A stretch of DNA of 64,000 bases. Source: Streptomyces cinnabarinus. GTDB taxonomy: Bacteria; Actinomycetota; Actinomycetes; Streptomycetales; Streptomycetaceae. Made by a program: the position numbers and the translations under genes. Below the pieces are notes generated by a model. That model had not been told where the DNA came from. It saw nothing but the letters and a program-made list of their open reading frames with translations, and searched no databases. How positions within the stretch are numbered: the first letter of the stretch is position 1; every line of letters starts with the position of its first letter. This document shows positions 19,472 to 27,611 of this stretch, piece after piece. Location of the stretch: the NCBI RefSeq assembly GCF_027270315.1, contig NZ_CP114413.1, positions 7,192,001-7,256,000 on the forward strand, written 5' to 3'.

Positions 19472-20427
19472 ACGCCGTCGAAGTTCTGGGACTGCGCCGC
19501 GAGTTCCTGCCCTCGAAGGGCGGACGGAACCCCTCCCGCACCGCCCTCGACGGCATCGACCTCACCGTCGGGGAAGGCGAGGTGCACGCGCTGCTCGGCC
19601 CCAACGGCGCGGGCAAGACCACCCTCTGCAAGATTCTCGCCACCGTCCTGGTCCCCAGCGCGGGCACGGCACGCGTCCTCGGCCATGACGTCGTCACCGA
19701 ACTCACCACCGTCCGCCCGCTGATCGGCTGCGTCTTCGGCGGCGACCGAGGACTGTACGGCCGGCTCTCCGCCCGCCGGAACCTCTGCTACTGGGGCGCT
19801 CTGTACGGCATACCGGGCCGTGAAATCCAGCCCCGCGCCGCCGAGTTGCTGGACCGCTTCGGACTCACCGCACATGCGGACGAGCGGGTGGAGACCTTCT
19901 CACGGGGCATGAAACAGCGGCTGCACCTCGCCCGCGGACTGATGCACGGTCCCCAGGTGCTGCTGCTCGACGAACCGACCACCGGCATGGACCCCGTCGC
20001 CGCGCGGGACTTCCGCACGCTGATCGGCGAACTGCGCGGCGAGGGCCGGTCCGTCCTGCTCACCACCCATGACATGGCGGAGGCCGAGACCGTCTGCGAC
20101 CGCGCCACCCTCATCGACGGCGGCCGGATCCGGCACACCGCCACCCCGAGGGAGCTGGGCGCGCTGCTGTCCCGGCACGAACGCGTCGAGGCCACCGGCG
20201 TCCCGGCGCCGCTGATCGCCCGGCTGGACGGCAGCCCCGAGGTCACCTCCGTCCGCACCGGCCCCGACGGCACGACGGTGATCGAAGTATCGGAGCGGGG
20301 CGCGCTCGCACCGGTGCTGCGGCTCCTCGTCGACGGCGGTGTCACCGACCTGGCGACCACCCGCCCGAGCCTCGAAGAGGTCTACCTCCGGTTGATCGGC
20401 GACCGCGGCATGGAGGTCACCTCATGA
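19468..20427 (+). CDS. ABC transporter ATPase, drug/peptide exporter (ABC-2) type
   Basis: This 319-residue protein shows Walker A (LLGPNGAGKTT near residue 48), signature FSRGMKQRL, Walker B VLLLDEPTTGMD and the H-loop LLTTHDM. The extra C-terminal 100 residues, ending near TTRPSLEEVYLRL, are typical of DrrA/CcmA-like ATPases that power ABC-2 permeases. Two such permease genes follow with 4-base overlaps. It energises export of a small product, plausibly the peptide encoded at 22170. Confidence 0.92.
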   Translation: MNAVEVLGLRREFLPSKGGRNPSRTALDGIDLTVGEGEVHALLGPNGAGKTTLCKILATVLVPSAGTARVLGHDVVTELTTVRPLIGCVFGGDRGLYGRLSARRNLCYWGALYGIPGREIQPRAAELLDRFGLTAHADERVETFSRGMKQRLHLARGLMHGPQVLLLDEPTTGMDPVAARDFRTLIGELRGEGRSVLLTTHDMAEAETVCDRATLIDGGRIRHTATPRELGALLSRHERVEATGVPAPLIARLDGSPEVTSVRTGPDGTTVIEVSERGALAPVLRLLVDGGVTDLATTRPSLEEVYLRLIGDRGMEVTS

Positions 20428-21224
20428 GCCCCGTAAGTGCGGTGAGCCTGGTGAGCCACATGAGGTCCTTCCGGGCCGGACTGAGCCTCCAGGCCGCCCT
20501 GTTGTGGCGCTCTCCCGGCGAACTCCACATGCTGGCCACCGTTCCGCTGTACACACTCGTCCTGCTGGCCATGACCGACGCCCCCAACCGGCCCGGACTC
20601 GCCTCCACCGTGGTCATCGCCCCGACGCTGATGGCCCTGTGGTCGATGGCGCTGTTCACCGCCGGGGACCTGATCGACCGCGACCGTGCCGAGGGCACCC
20701 TGGAGGCCACCGTCGCCGCCCCCGCGGCCCTCGCGCCGGTCTTCACCGGACGCATCTGCGCGGTGACCGCGGCCGGGCTCGTCGCCTTCGCCGAGGCATG
20801 GGCCGTCGGCCTCTGCTTCGGTGTCCGGCTGACCGTGCACCATCCGCTCGTCCTTGTCACCGGCATTCTCGCGACCGCCCTCACCACCGCCTGCACGGCC
20901 GCGGTGATCGCCGCGGTGCTGGTGCTGACCCGGGGCGGGCGGCCGTACCAGAACTCGCTGAGCTTTCCGCTCTATCTGCTGTCGGGGATCGTCGTACCGC
21001 TGGGGCTGTTGCCGGAGTGGGTGCGTCCGCTCAGCCGGGTGATCTATCTGTCGTGGTCGGCCGATCTGCTGCGGTCCGCCTTCCGCCCCGAGGCGCCCGG
21101 TCGACTGCCCGTGCAGCTCCTGGCGTTGGTGCTGCTCGCCGCGGCCGGGCTCGGCTGCGCCACGCTGCTGCTGCGCCGGGTCCTCGCCCGGGTGCGGGTC
21201 CTCGGCACCCTGGGGCACGTGTGA
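20424..21224 (+). CDS. ABC-2 type exporter permease, first subunit
   Basis: This 266-residue protein has six predicted membrane segments. The ABC-2 pattern is visible: cytoplasmic DRDRAEGTLEATVAAP between segments 2 and 3, and YLLSGIVVPLGLLPEWVRPL in the fifth. It overlaps the ATPase stop as ATGA and the second permease as GTGA. The two permeases differ in sequence and probably form a heterodimer. Confidence 0.9.
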   Translation: MSPVSAVSLVSHMRSFRAGLSLQAALLWRSPGELHMLATVPLYTLVLLAMTDAPNRPGLASTVVIAPTLMALWSMALFTAGDLIDRDRAEGTLEATVAAPAALAPVFTGRICAVTAAGLVAFAEAWAVGLCFGVRLTVHHPLVLVTGILATALTTACTAAVIAAVLVLTRGGRPYQNSLSFPLYLLSGIVVPLGLLPEWVRPLSRVIYLSWSADLLRSAFRPEAPGRLPVQLLALVLLAAAGLGCATLLLRRVLARVRVLGTLGHV

Positions 21225-22030
21225 ACGCGGGTACGCGCTCCAAGGCGCTCCCCCTGCTCCGGCACGGCAGTGCCATCGCCCTGGCCGACCTCGCCGTCAT
21301 CTACACGTGGAAGACCTGGCTGTTCGGCTGGCTGGTCCGGATGCTCAGCCAGGTCCTGTTCTTCACCCTGGTGGCACGCCTCACCGACGCCGGCGGCGAC
21401 GAGGAGTTCCTCGTCATCGGCAACGCCCTCATGGTCTGCGCCATCGAGGCCACCATGGTCGTCGCCTCCAGCGCCTGGGAACGGTCCCTCGGCACACTGC
21501 CCCTGCTCGTCGCCGCGCCCACCCATCTCGCCTGGACCTTCGTCGTGCGCAGCCTCCAGTGGGTGCTCACCGGCACCGCGACCTCGCTCGTCGCGCTGTT
21601 CGTCCTCGGACCCGTCTTCGGTGTGCGGTGGACCCCGGGCAGTGCCTCGGCGGCGGTGGTCCTGGTGCTGCTCACCGCGCTCGGCACCTACTGCGTCGGC
21701 CTGGCCCTCGCCGCGCTCGTCGCCGACCGGCCGTCCCTGCGCAACCTCGTCTCCAACGTGGCGTACCTCGGCATGATGGTCGTCTGCGGGGTGCAGGTGC
21801 CGGTGGACTACTGGCCGGTGCCGGTCCAACTCCTCGCCCAGACCATCCCGTTGACCCATGAACTCGCCGCGCTGCGGGGCGTCGTCGACGGCGATCCGGC
21901 GGTACGGGTCCTCGGCCGGGCCGTGCTCGGCGTGGTCACCGGCGCCGGCTGGCTGGCCATGGCCGTGCTCGGCTTCGGACGGGTCGCCCGGCGGGGCCGG
22001 CGAACGGGAACGATCGAGTTCGGCACGTGA
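21221..22030 (+). CDS. ABC-2 type exporter permease, second subunit
   Basis: The GTG at 21221 overlaps the previous stop. This 269-residue protein has six hydrophobic segments; SSAWERSLGTLPLLVAAPTH and GVQVPVDYWPVPVQLLAQTI occupy the same relative positions as the conserved ABC-2 loops of its partner. It completes the ATPase-permease-permease exporter. The peptide gene at 22170 begins 139 bases after its stop, so the exporter and peptide genes may share a transcript. Confidence 0.9.
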   Translation: MNAGTRSKALPLLRHGSAIALADLAVIYTWKTWLFGWLVRMLSQVLFFTLVARLTDAGGDEEFLVIGNALMVCAIEATMVVASSAWERSLGTLPLLVAAPTHLAWTFVVRSLQWVLTGTATSLVALFVLGPVFGVRWTPGSASAAVVLVLLTALGTYCVGLALAALVADRPSLRNLVSNVAYLGMMVVCGVQVPVDYWPVPVQLLAQTIPLTHELAALRGVVDGDPAVRVLGRAVLGVVTGAGWLAMAVLGFGRVARRGRRTGTIEFGT

Positions 22031-22169
22031 CCCCACGCCCTCCAGCCCCTGAACCGCCGGTCCGCGGCCGTGCTCGCCACGGAGCGGTGCCGGTGGCCGG
22101 CCCCGAAGGCGCGAGCCCGGGGCCCGGCCGAGTCCCTCGAACCCGAGCCCGGAGAGGAGGTGCACACCC

Positions 22170-22238
22170 ATGGAGCGCAACCACGCCACCGGCCTTCGGC
22201 CGCGTCTGGACAAGGTCAAGGTGAAGCCGGGCAAGTGA
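22170..22238 (+). CDS. 22-residue peptide, candidate RiPP precursor or signal peptide
   Basis: The ATG at 22170 follows GGAGAGGAGGTGCACACCC, a very strong ribosome-binding site. The peptide starts MERNHATGLRPRL and ends DKVKVKPGK: 22 residues, strongly basic, with no Cys, Ser, Trp or Tyr. Immediately after the stop is a 14-base-pair hairpin, an arrangement common behind small precursor genes that need more transcript than the genes that follow. Upstream lies a complete exporter and downstream an M16 peptidase with intact zinc site. The function is inferred from this context only; I know no described family it belongs to. Confidence 0.65.
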   Translation: MERNHATGLRPRLDKVKVKPGK

Positions 22239-22244
22239 CGGCCG

Positions 22245-22280
22245 CGCTGCCGGGAAGCCATCAGCTGCTTCCCGGCAGCG
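22245..22280 (+). terminator. Attenuator-like hairpin between the peptide gene and the M16 peptidase gene
   Basis: The arms CGCTGCCGGGAAGC and GCTTCCCGGCAGCG pair perfectly over 14 bases with an 8-base loop, starting 7 bases after the peptide stop codon. TTCC follows on the 3' side. It may terminate most transcripts after the peptide gene or stabilise the upstream message while allowing some read-through into the peptidase operon. Confidence 0.7.
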
Positions 22281-22353
22281 TTCCACCCCCGGACCCGGGC
22301 CCCGCGCCCCGGCCGGGAGCTCTTCCGAAACGAACGAAGGTGCAGGGATCGCG

Positions 22354-23574
22354 ATGAGCGATGATCCGCCGGTAGCGGTGATCGGTGAGAGTGACGGGCG
22401 ATGGCGCACCAGCACCCTGTGCCTGGCCGCCGACTTCGGGTCACGGGACGATCCGGCCGGACAGGGCGGCGCCGCGCACATGCTGGAACATCTGCTCATG
22501 TCGGCGCCGCTGGACGGCGGTCCCTCGCTGAGCGAGCGGATCGAGCGGCTGGGCGGACAGGCCAACGCCGTCACCGGGCTCGACCAGATGTTCTTCCAGG
22601 CGCAGGTGCTCAGCGCGCATGTCCCCGAGGTGGTCGGGCTGTTGACCCGGGCCGTCCTGGAACCCCGGCTCGACGACCAGGTGCTCGACACCGAACGGCA
22701 GGCCGTCCTCCAGGAGTTGGCCGCCGCGGACGCCGATCCCAGCGACACCGTGCAGGACGCCTTCCTGGCCGCCGTCTTCCCGGAGCACCCGCTCGGCCGA
22801 CCGGTCGGCGGAACCGTCCAGGACATCGACGGGCTCACCCTCACAGATGTCCTCGCCGTCCACCGCGAGGTGCTGCTGCGCCGACGCATGGCTCTGGTGT
22901 GCACGGGCGGAACCGGTCCGATCGAAGCGGCGAAACACCTCGCCGCGCCAGAGACAGAGACAGAGACAAAGTCAAAGACCGCGACCCCGACAGCCCCCTT
23001 GGCCGAACTCACGCCCGGACCCTGGCGTCCGCACGAGGGCGGCTCCGGCGAGTTCTCCTGGTTCGCCACCGGCGGCCGCGCCCCCTCGATGAGCGACCCC
23101 CGGCGACACGCCTACAACATCCTCGCTCACCTGCTGGGCCCCTCCCCGTCGTCCCTGCTCTACCGCAGGCTGCGCGGCCGCGAAGGGCTCGTCTACGCCT
23201 TCTTCGCCTGGTCCCGCCACTACACGGAGGCCGGGGCCTGGCGGATCATGGCCGGGGTCGAGCACCACAACCTGGGCCGCGCCCAGGAAGTCGTACGCGA
23301 ACTGCTCCTGGAGGTCGCCGGGCACGGACCGGAACCGGAGGACCTCGCCGTGGCGCGACGGCAGGCCGTCATGGAACTGGTGACCGGTGCCGAGCGGCCC
23401 TGGGACCACGCGATGACGCTGGGCCGGGAGACCGCGCTGGGCACCCGGCCCTGGAACGTGGAGGAGGGCATCCGCGCCCTGGAGGCGGTGTCCGCCGAGG
23501 AGGTCCGGAGCGCCGCCGCCGCGATCGCCGACCGCCAGATCACCGTCGTACGACCGACCGGGGAACCGGGATGA
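22354..23574 (+). CDS. M16-family zinc metallopeptidase, catalytically intact
   Basis: This 406-residue protein has two M16 half-domains. The inverted zinc motif HxxEH appears as HMLEH at residues 42-46, and the distal Glu ligand is probably E121 in VLQELAAAD. The C-terminal half carries the RxxxREGLVYAF pattern that shapes the substrate cleft. M16 enzymes of this size (AlbF-like, PqqF-related) cut short peptides and process RiPP leaders. Many bacterial M16 enzymes work as an active/inactive pair; no second M16 gene is present. The gene overlaps the next one by 4 bases. It may trim or degrade the peptide at 22170. Confidence 0.9.
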   Translation: MSDDPPVAVIGESDGRWRTSTLCLAADFGSRDDPAGQGGAAHMLEHLLMSAPLDGGPSLSERIERLGGQANAVTGLDQMFFQAQVLSAHVPEVVGLLTRAVLEPRLDDQVLDTERQAVLQELAAADADPSDTVQDAFLAAVFPEHPLGRPVGGTVQDIDGLTLTDVLAVHREVLLRRRMALVCTGGTGPIEAAKHLAAPETETETKSKTATPTAPLAELTPGPWRPHEGGSGEFSWFATGGRAPSMSDPRRHAYNILAHLLGPSPSSLLYRRLRGREGLVYAFFAWSRHYTEAGAWRIMAGVEHHNLGRAQEVVRELLLEVAGHGPEPEDLAVARRQAVMELVTGAERPWDHAMTLGRETALGTRPWNVEEGIRALEAVSAEEVRSAAAAIADRQITVVRPTGEPG

Positions 23575-24374
23575 CCGACGTGCGCGTGGACCCCGCGTAC
23601 CTCGCCGCCTGCCGGGACGCCGATCTCCTGGTCCGGGTCGGCGAGGTGGAGTGTGTGCTGGGCAGGACCGAGGACGCGCTCACCGGGCGGGACTTCTGTC
23701 TCATCGAGTACGCCGATCCGCCGCCCGGCTCGCAGGCCGCGGCCGAGGCGCTGCGCGCGCACGCCGTCGCCGGCCATCCCGACGTCTCCGGTGTGCTGCT
23801 GCGCACCGGACCCGGGGTCCGGCTCGGCCCGCCGTGGGCCGAGCATCTGACCTATGTGCGCCATGACTTCGGGGGTACGACCGGGTCCGGACCGGAGGAT
23901 GTGACCGTGCTGGCCGCCGGGCCCGAGCACGAGGAGCGGGTGCGGGGCTGGTTCGCCGACGCTTTCCAGACCGGGGCGGCCGAGCAGGGCGTCACCGTGC
24001 CCCGGGCCGACGCCGAGGCGCAGGCCGACGCGGTGCTGGCCGCGCCCGAGCGGGTCACGCTGGTCGCGACCGTCGCCGACGGCGAGCCCGCCGGGCACGC
24101 GACGCTGCTTCCCTTCACCGACGAGGTGACCGGGAACGAGTACCTGGAACTCTTCGACATCCTGGTCCCCGTCCCGTTCGAGACCCGGCCCCTCAGCCGG
24201 CTGCTGACCGACGCCGCCCTCGCCCGGGGCACCCGGGCCGGGCTCCCCCTGCTCGGCAATGTCGTGCACCGAACGGGCGCCCCGGGCCGGCAGCACAGCG
24301 CCCGAGTCGTCGCCGCGCTGCACCGGCGCGGCTGGGAGACCGATCACGTCTACTGGCACGCCCCCAACTCATGA
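23571..24374 (+). CDS. GNAT-like acyltransferase-fold protein
   Basis: The ATG overlaps the M16 stop codon. The first 100 residues have no recognised motif (VRVGEVECVLGRTEDALTGR, then HLTYVRHDFGG). Residues about 105-267 look like a GNAT domain: VTVLAAGPEHEERVRGWFAD, then VTLVATVADGEPAGHATLLP and the late RVVAALHRRGWETDHVYWH. The acetyl-CoA loop is not clearly recognisable, so catalytic activity is uncertain. With three Lys near the peptide's C-terminus, lysine or N-terminal acylation of the 22-mer is conceivable. It overlaps the next gene as ATGA. Confidence 0.6.
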   Translation: MTDVRVDPAYLAACRDADLLVRVGEVECVLGRTEDALTGRDFCLIEYADPPPGSQAAAEALRAHAVAGHPDVSGVLLRTGPGVRLGPPWAEHLTYVRHDFGGTTGSGPEDVTVLAAGPEHEERVRGWFADAFQTGAAEQGVTVPRADAEAQADAVLAAPERVTLVATVADGEPAGHATLLPFTDEVTGNEYLELFDILVPVPFETRPLSRLLTDAALARGTRAGLPLLGNVVHRTGAPGRQHSARVVAALHRRGWETDHVYWHAPNS

Positions 24375-25471
24375 GTCAGGACACCGATGTGACTGCGCCC
24401 ACTGTCGATCTCGCCTTCTTCCGGCGCCTGTTCGACCTGCACGAGGACGAATCGCCGCGCGCGGTGGTGGAGGCGGCCGGCCGGATCTCGCCCGCCACGC
24501 GGATGCTGGTGGTGACGGCCGCCGTCCGCGAGGGAGTGATCGGCACCGGCTCCGCCGACGAGGTGCGCCGCCTCGCCGAGCGGACCGCGTTCTACTCCCG
24601 CCTCCGGCGCACGGCCGAACCGCTCGGCGCACGGCCGGTCAAGGGGTTCGCGCTCGCCCCGTGGTACCCGGACGACCTGCCCCGCCCGATGAACGACATC
24701 GACCTGGTCGTCCCGGACCGGACCGCCCTGTGGCGGGTCGTCGGCGCGCTCGCCGCCGAGTACGGCCCGACCGAGATGGACCTGACGATGTTCGGCGCGG
24801 AAGGCCGCCACTTCCTGGTGACGCTGTCCTGGCCGGCCGCCGATCCGCTGCTGGACTACGACCCCCGTGTGGAGATCTTCACCTGCGCGCTCACCGGCGA
24901 CGGCGGCGCGGTTCCGCTCCGGCCGCGGCTGCCGGACGATCCGGTCGCCGCGGGGCTTCTCGCCGTCGCCGAGGAACGCTTCGAACGGCCCTTCAACGCC
25001 AAGGACCTGGTCGACGTGATGATGACGCTGACGCCGGAGCGCGACGTCGACATCCCCCGACTCGCGCGGCTCGCCGACGAGTTCAGGCTGGCACCCGAAC
25101 TCCTGGAACTGCTGCGGCAGTGGGCGGACGTGGACCCCGAGGGCGCCGCCCGCCTCGACGCGCTGTTCAAGGACCTCGACCCGGCGGCGGTGCGTGAGGT
25201 CCGGCGGCGCGAGGAGTGGCTGAGCGAGGACACCGGGCCGAGCGGACCCGACGACCCGCGCACCCTGCACTACGGCATGCGGCTCACCCCGGTCGCCCCG
25301 GGCCCGCGTCCGGGCCGAGCCCCGGAGGCCGCCGAGCCGTACGGCTTCGAGGCCGGCAGCCTGCTGCTGACCCCGGTTGCCGACTTCCTGCTGGTACCCG
25401 GGGAGCTGGTCGCCCCGGCTCTGTACGAAGCCGCCCTCACCGCCCTCGCCGACCTCGGCCCGCGAGGGTAG
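24371..25471 (+). CDS. Nucleotidyltransferase-fold protein (NTP_transf_5-like)
   Basis: This 366-residue protein carries the pattern K91-G...YPDD...R105...D109-I-D111 (PVKGFALAPWYP then RPMNDIDLVV), which matches uncharacterised nucleotidyltransferases found in several peptide natural-product loci. The two aspartates would bind metal. The chain contains helical regions on both sides, and the last 100 residues are unassigned. It is the last gene of the overlapping M16-GNAT-nucleotidyltransferase trio. It could nucleotidylate the peptide or act in self-protection; neither can be decided from sequence. Confidence 0.65.
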   Translation: MSQDTDVTAPTVDLAFFRRLFDLHEDESPRAVVEAAGRISPATRMLVVTAAVREGVIGTGSADEVRRLAERTAFYSRLRRTAEPLGARPVKGFALAPWYPDDLPRPMNDIDLVVPDRTALWRVVGALAAEYGPTEMDLTMFGAEGRHFLVTLSWPAADPLLDYDPRVEIFTCALTGDGGAVPLRPRLPDDPVAAGLLAVAEERFERPFNAKDLVDVMMTLTPERDVDIPRLARLADEFRLAPELLELLRQWADVDPEGAARLDALFKDLDPAAVREVRRREEWLSEDTGPSGPDDPRTLHYGMRLTPVAPGPRPGRAPEAAEPYGFEAGSLLLTPVADFLLVPGELVAPALYEAALTALADLGPRG

Positions 25472-25583
25472 GGGCGAGCCCGAATGCAAAGAATCTTCGC
25501 GGGGCCGTCACAAGGTGGGACGGCTTGCACGGGGTTGCGACCCAAGCACGTGAGAAATGGTGAGATGTGAGAGCGTGCAGGGC

Positions 25584-26912
25584 GTGAGTGAGAGCGTGAC
25601 GAACACCTTGCAGTACCGCTTCGACGGGCCGGAGGACGCACCCGTACTGATTCTGGGCCCTTCGCTGGGCACCACCTGGCACATGTGGGACCGCCAGATC
25701 CCCGAACTGGTCAAGCAGTGGCGGGTCTTCCGGTTCGACCTGCCGGGACACGGCGGCGCACCCGCCTACCCGACGGGCTCCGTCGGCGAACTCGCGACTC
25801 GGCTGCTGGGCACGCTGGACGCCCTCGGCGTGCAGCGCTTCGGCTACGCGGGCTGCGCCTTCGGCGGCGCCATCGGCGTGGAGCTGGCCCTGCGGCACCC
25901 GGAGCGGATCGCCTCGCTCGCCCTGATCGCCGCCTCGCCCCGCTTCGGCACGGCCGACGAGTTCCGGCAGCGCGGCGTGATCGTGCGCACCAACGGCCTC
26001 GACCCCATCGCCCGCACCTCGCCCGAGCGCTGGTTCACCCAGGGCTTCGCCGCCGCCCAGCCCGCGATCACGGACTGGGCCGTACAGATGGTGCGCACCA
26101 CCGACCCCGGCTGCTACATCGCCGCCTGCGAGGCGCTGGCCGCCTTCGACGTGCGGCACGAGATGGCCGGCGTCGGAGCGCCCACCCTCGTCCTGGTCGG
26201 CTCCGAGGACCAGGTCACCGGGCCCGCCGAGGCCCGCACCCTGGTCGCCGGGATCCCGGACGCACGGCTCGCCGTGGTGCCCGGCGCCTCCCACCTCGTA
26301 CCGGTCGAGCAGCCCGCCGCCGTCACCGACCTGCTGGTCAGGCACTTCTCCACGGCCTGGCATCCCGCCTACGACTCCAGCGCGGGCCAGATCGCCATCC
26401 CCGCCGCCCCGGTGAAGCCGGTCCTGGCCACGGCACCGGCGGCACCGGTCGCGCCGATGGCACCCCCGCAGCCCGCGCCCATCGCCGAGATCGCCCCGGC
26501 CGTCGTCCCCGCCCCCGTGCCGGGCGGCCGTCCCGACCCCTACGACGCGGGGATCAAGGTGCGCCGCGAGGTGCTCGGCGACGCGCATGTCGACCGGGCC
26601 CTGGAGCAGGCGGACGACTTCTCCGGCGACTTCCAGGAGTTCGTCACCCGCTACGCGTGGGGCGAGATCTGGGACCGGCCCGGCCTCGACCGGCGCTCCC
26701 GCAGCTGTGTCACCCTCACTGCCCTGGTCGCCGGGGGACACCTGGACGAGCTCGCCTTCCACACCCGCGCCGCCCTGCGCAACGGACTGACGCCCACCGA
26801 GATCAAGGAGGTGCTGCTCCAGGCCGGCGTCTACTGCGGGATCCCGGCCGCGAACAGCGCGTTCACCGTGGCGCAGCAGGTCATCCGGGAGGAGACCACG
26901 CCGACCGAGTGA
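25584..26912 (+). CDS. pcaL: PcaD-PcaC fusion (3-oxoadipate enol-lactonase / 4-carboxymuconolactone decarboxylase), lactonase serine missing
   Basis: Residues 1-260 form an alpha/beta hydrolase (LGPSLGTTWHMWD, FDLPGHGG, a late His in PGASHLVPVE). A Pro/Ala-rich linker leads to a carboxymuconolactone decarboxylase domain (KVRREVLGDAHVDRAL, RSRSCVTLTALVAGGHLDEL, EVLLQAGVYCGIPAANSAF). This architecture is the PcaL enzyme of the protocatechuate branch of the beta-ketoadipate pathway. At the nucleophile elbow the expected G-x-S-x-G-G reads G-C-A-F-G-G, so Ala replaces the catalytic Ser. No other pca genes are adjacent. The start is chosen among GTG 25584, GTG 25596 and ATG 25557. Confidence 0.85.
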   Translation: MSESVTNTLQYRFDGPEDAPVLILGPSLGTTWHMWDRQIPELVKQWRVFRFDLPGHGGAPAYPTGSVGELATRLLGTLDALGVQRFGYAGCAFGGAIGVELALRHPERIASLALIAASPRFGTADEFRQRGVIVRTNGLDPIARTSPERWFTQGFAAAQPAITDWAVQMVRTTDPGCYIAACEALAAFDVRHEMAGVGAPTLVLVGSEDQVTGPAEARTLVAGIPDARLAVVPGASHLVPVEQPAAVTDLLVRHFSTAWHPAYDSSAGQIAIPAAPVKPVLATAPAAPVAPMAPPQPAPIAEIAPAVVPAPVPGGRPDPYDAGIKVRREVLGDAHVDRALEQADDFSGDFQEFVTRYAWGEIWDRPGLDRRSRSCVTLTALVAGGHLDELAFHTRAALRNGLTPTEIKEVLLQAGVYCGIPAANSAFTVAQQVIREETTPTE

Positions 26913-26945
26913 GCCCGCCCGGCGCCACGGGGGCAGGATGGTGCC

Positions 26946-27581
26946 ATGAGGTTCACGAAGAAGTCGCACGCCTGCGTCCGTCTGGAGAAGGACGGGCGCA
27001 CGCTCGTCCTCGACCCCGGAGTCTTCAGCGAGGAGGACGCCGCGCACGGCGCGGACGCGATCCTCGTCACCCACGAACACCCGGACCACTTCGACGAGCG
27101 ACGGCTGCGCGGCGCCCTGGAGGCCGACCCGGCCGTCGAGATCTGGACCCTGAAGTCGGTCGCCGACAAGCTCGCGGCCGCCTTCCCCGGCCGGGTGCAC
27201 ACCGTCGGCCACGGCGACACCTTCACCGCCGCCGGATTCGACGTCCAGGTCCACGGCGAACTGCACGCCGTCATCCACCCCGACATCCCGCGCATCACCA
27301 ACGTCGGCTACCTCGTCGACGGCGGCCGCGTCTTCCACCCCGGCGACGCCCTCACCGTCCCCGACCACCAGGTCGAGACGCTGATGCTCCCGGTCATGGC
27401 CCCCTGGAACAAGATCTCGGAGGTCATCGACTACGTCCGCGAGGTCAAGCCGCAGCGCGCCTACGACATCCATGACGCCCTGCTCACCGACCTCGCGCGG
27501 CCCATCTACGACAACCAGATCGGCGCCCTCGGCGGTGCCGAGCACCTCAGGCTGGCGCCCGGGGAGAGCGCGGCACTCTGA
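26946..27581 (+). CDS. MBL-fold metal-dependent hydrolase
   Basis: This 211-residue protein has the metallo-beta-lactamase motif THEHPDHFD (HxHxDH) near residues 42-48, later metal ligands in HGELHAVIH and FHPGDALTVP, and a conserved end (YDIHDALLTD). It resembles the UlaG/YtnP-like single-domain hydrolases with beta-sandwich core (GYLVDGGRVFHPGD). The substrate is unknown. It lies 33 bases after the pcaL-type gene and 30 bases before exonuclease III, on the same strand. Confidence 0.88.
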   Translation: MRFTKKSHACVRLEKDGRTLVLDPGVFSEEDAAHGADAILVTHEHPDHFDERRLRGALEADPAVEIWTLKSVADKLAAAFPGRVHTVGHGDTFTAAGFDVQVHGELHAVIHPDIPRITNVGYLVDGGRVFHPGDALTVPDHQVETLMLPVMAPWNKISEVIDYVREVKPQRAYDIHDALLTDLARPIYDNQIGALGGAEHLRLAPGESAAL

Positions 27582-27611
27582 TTGTCAGTGGTGCCGGGTA
27601 GGTTGTGAGGC

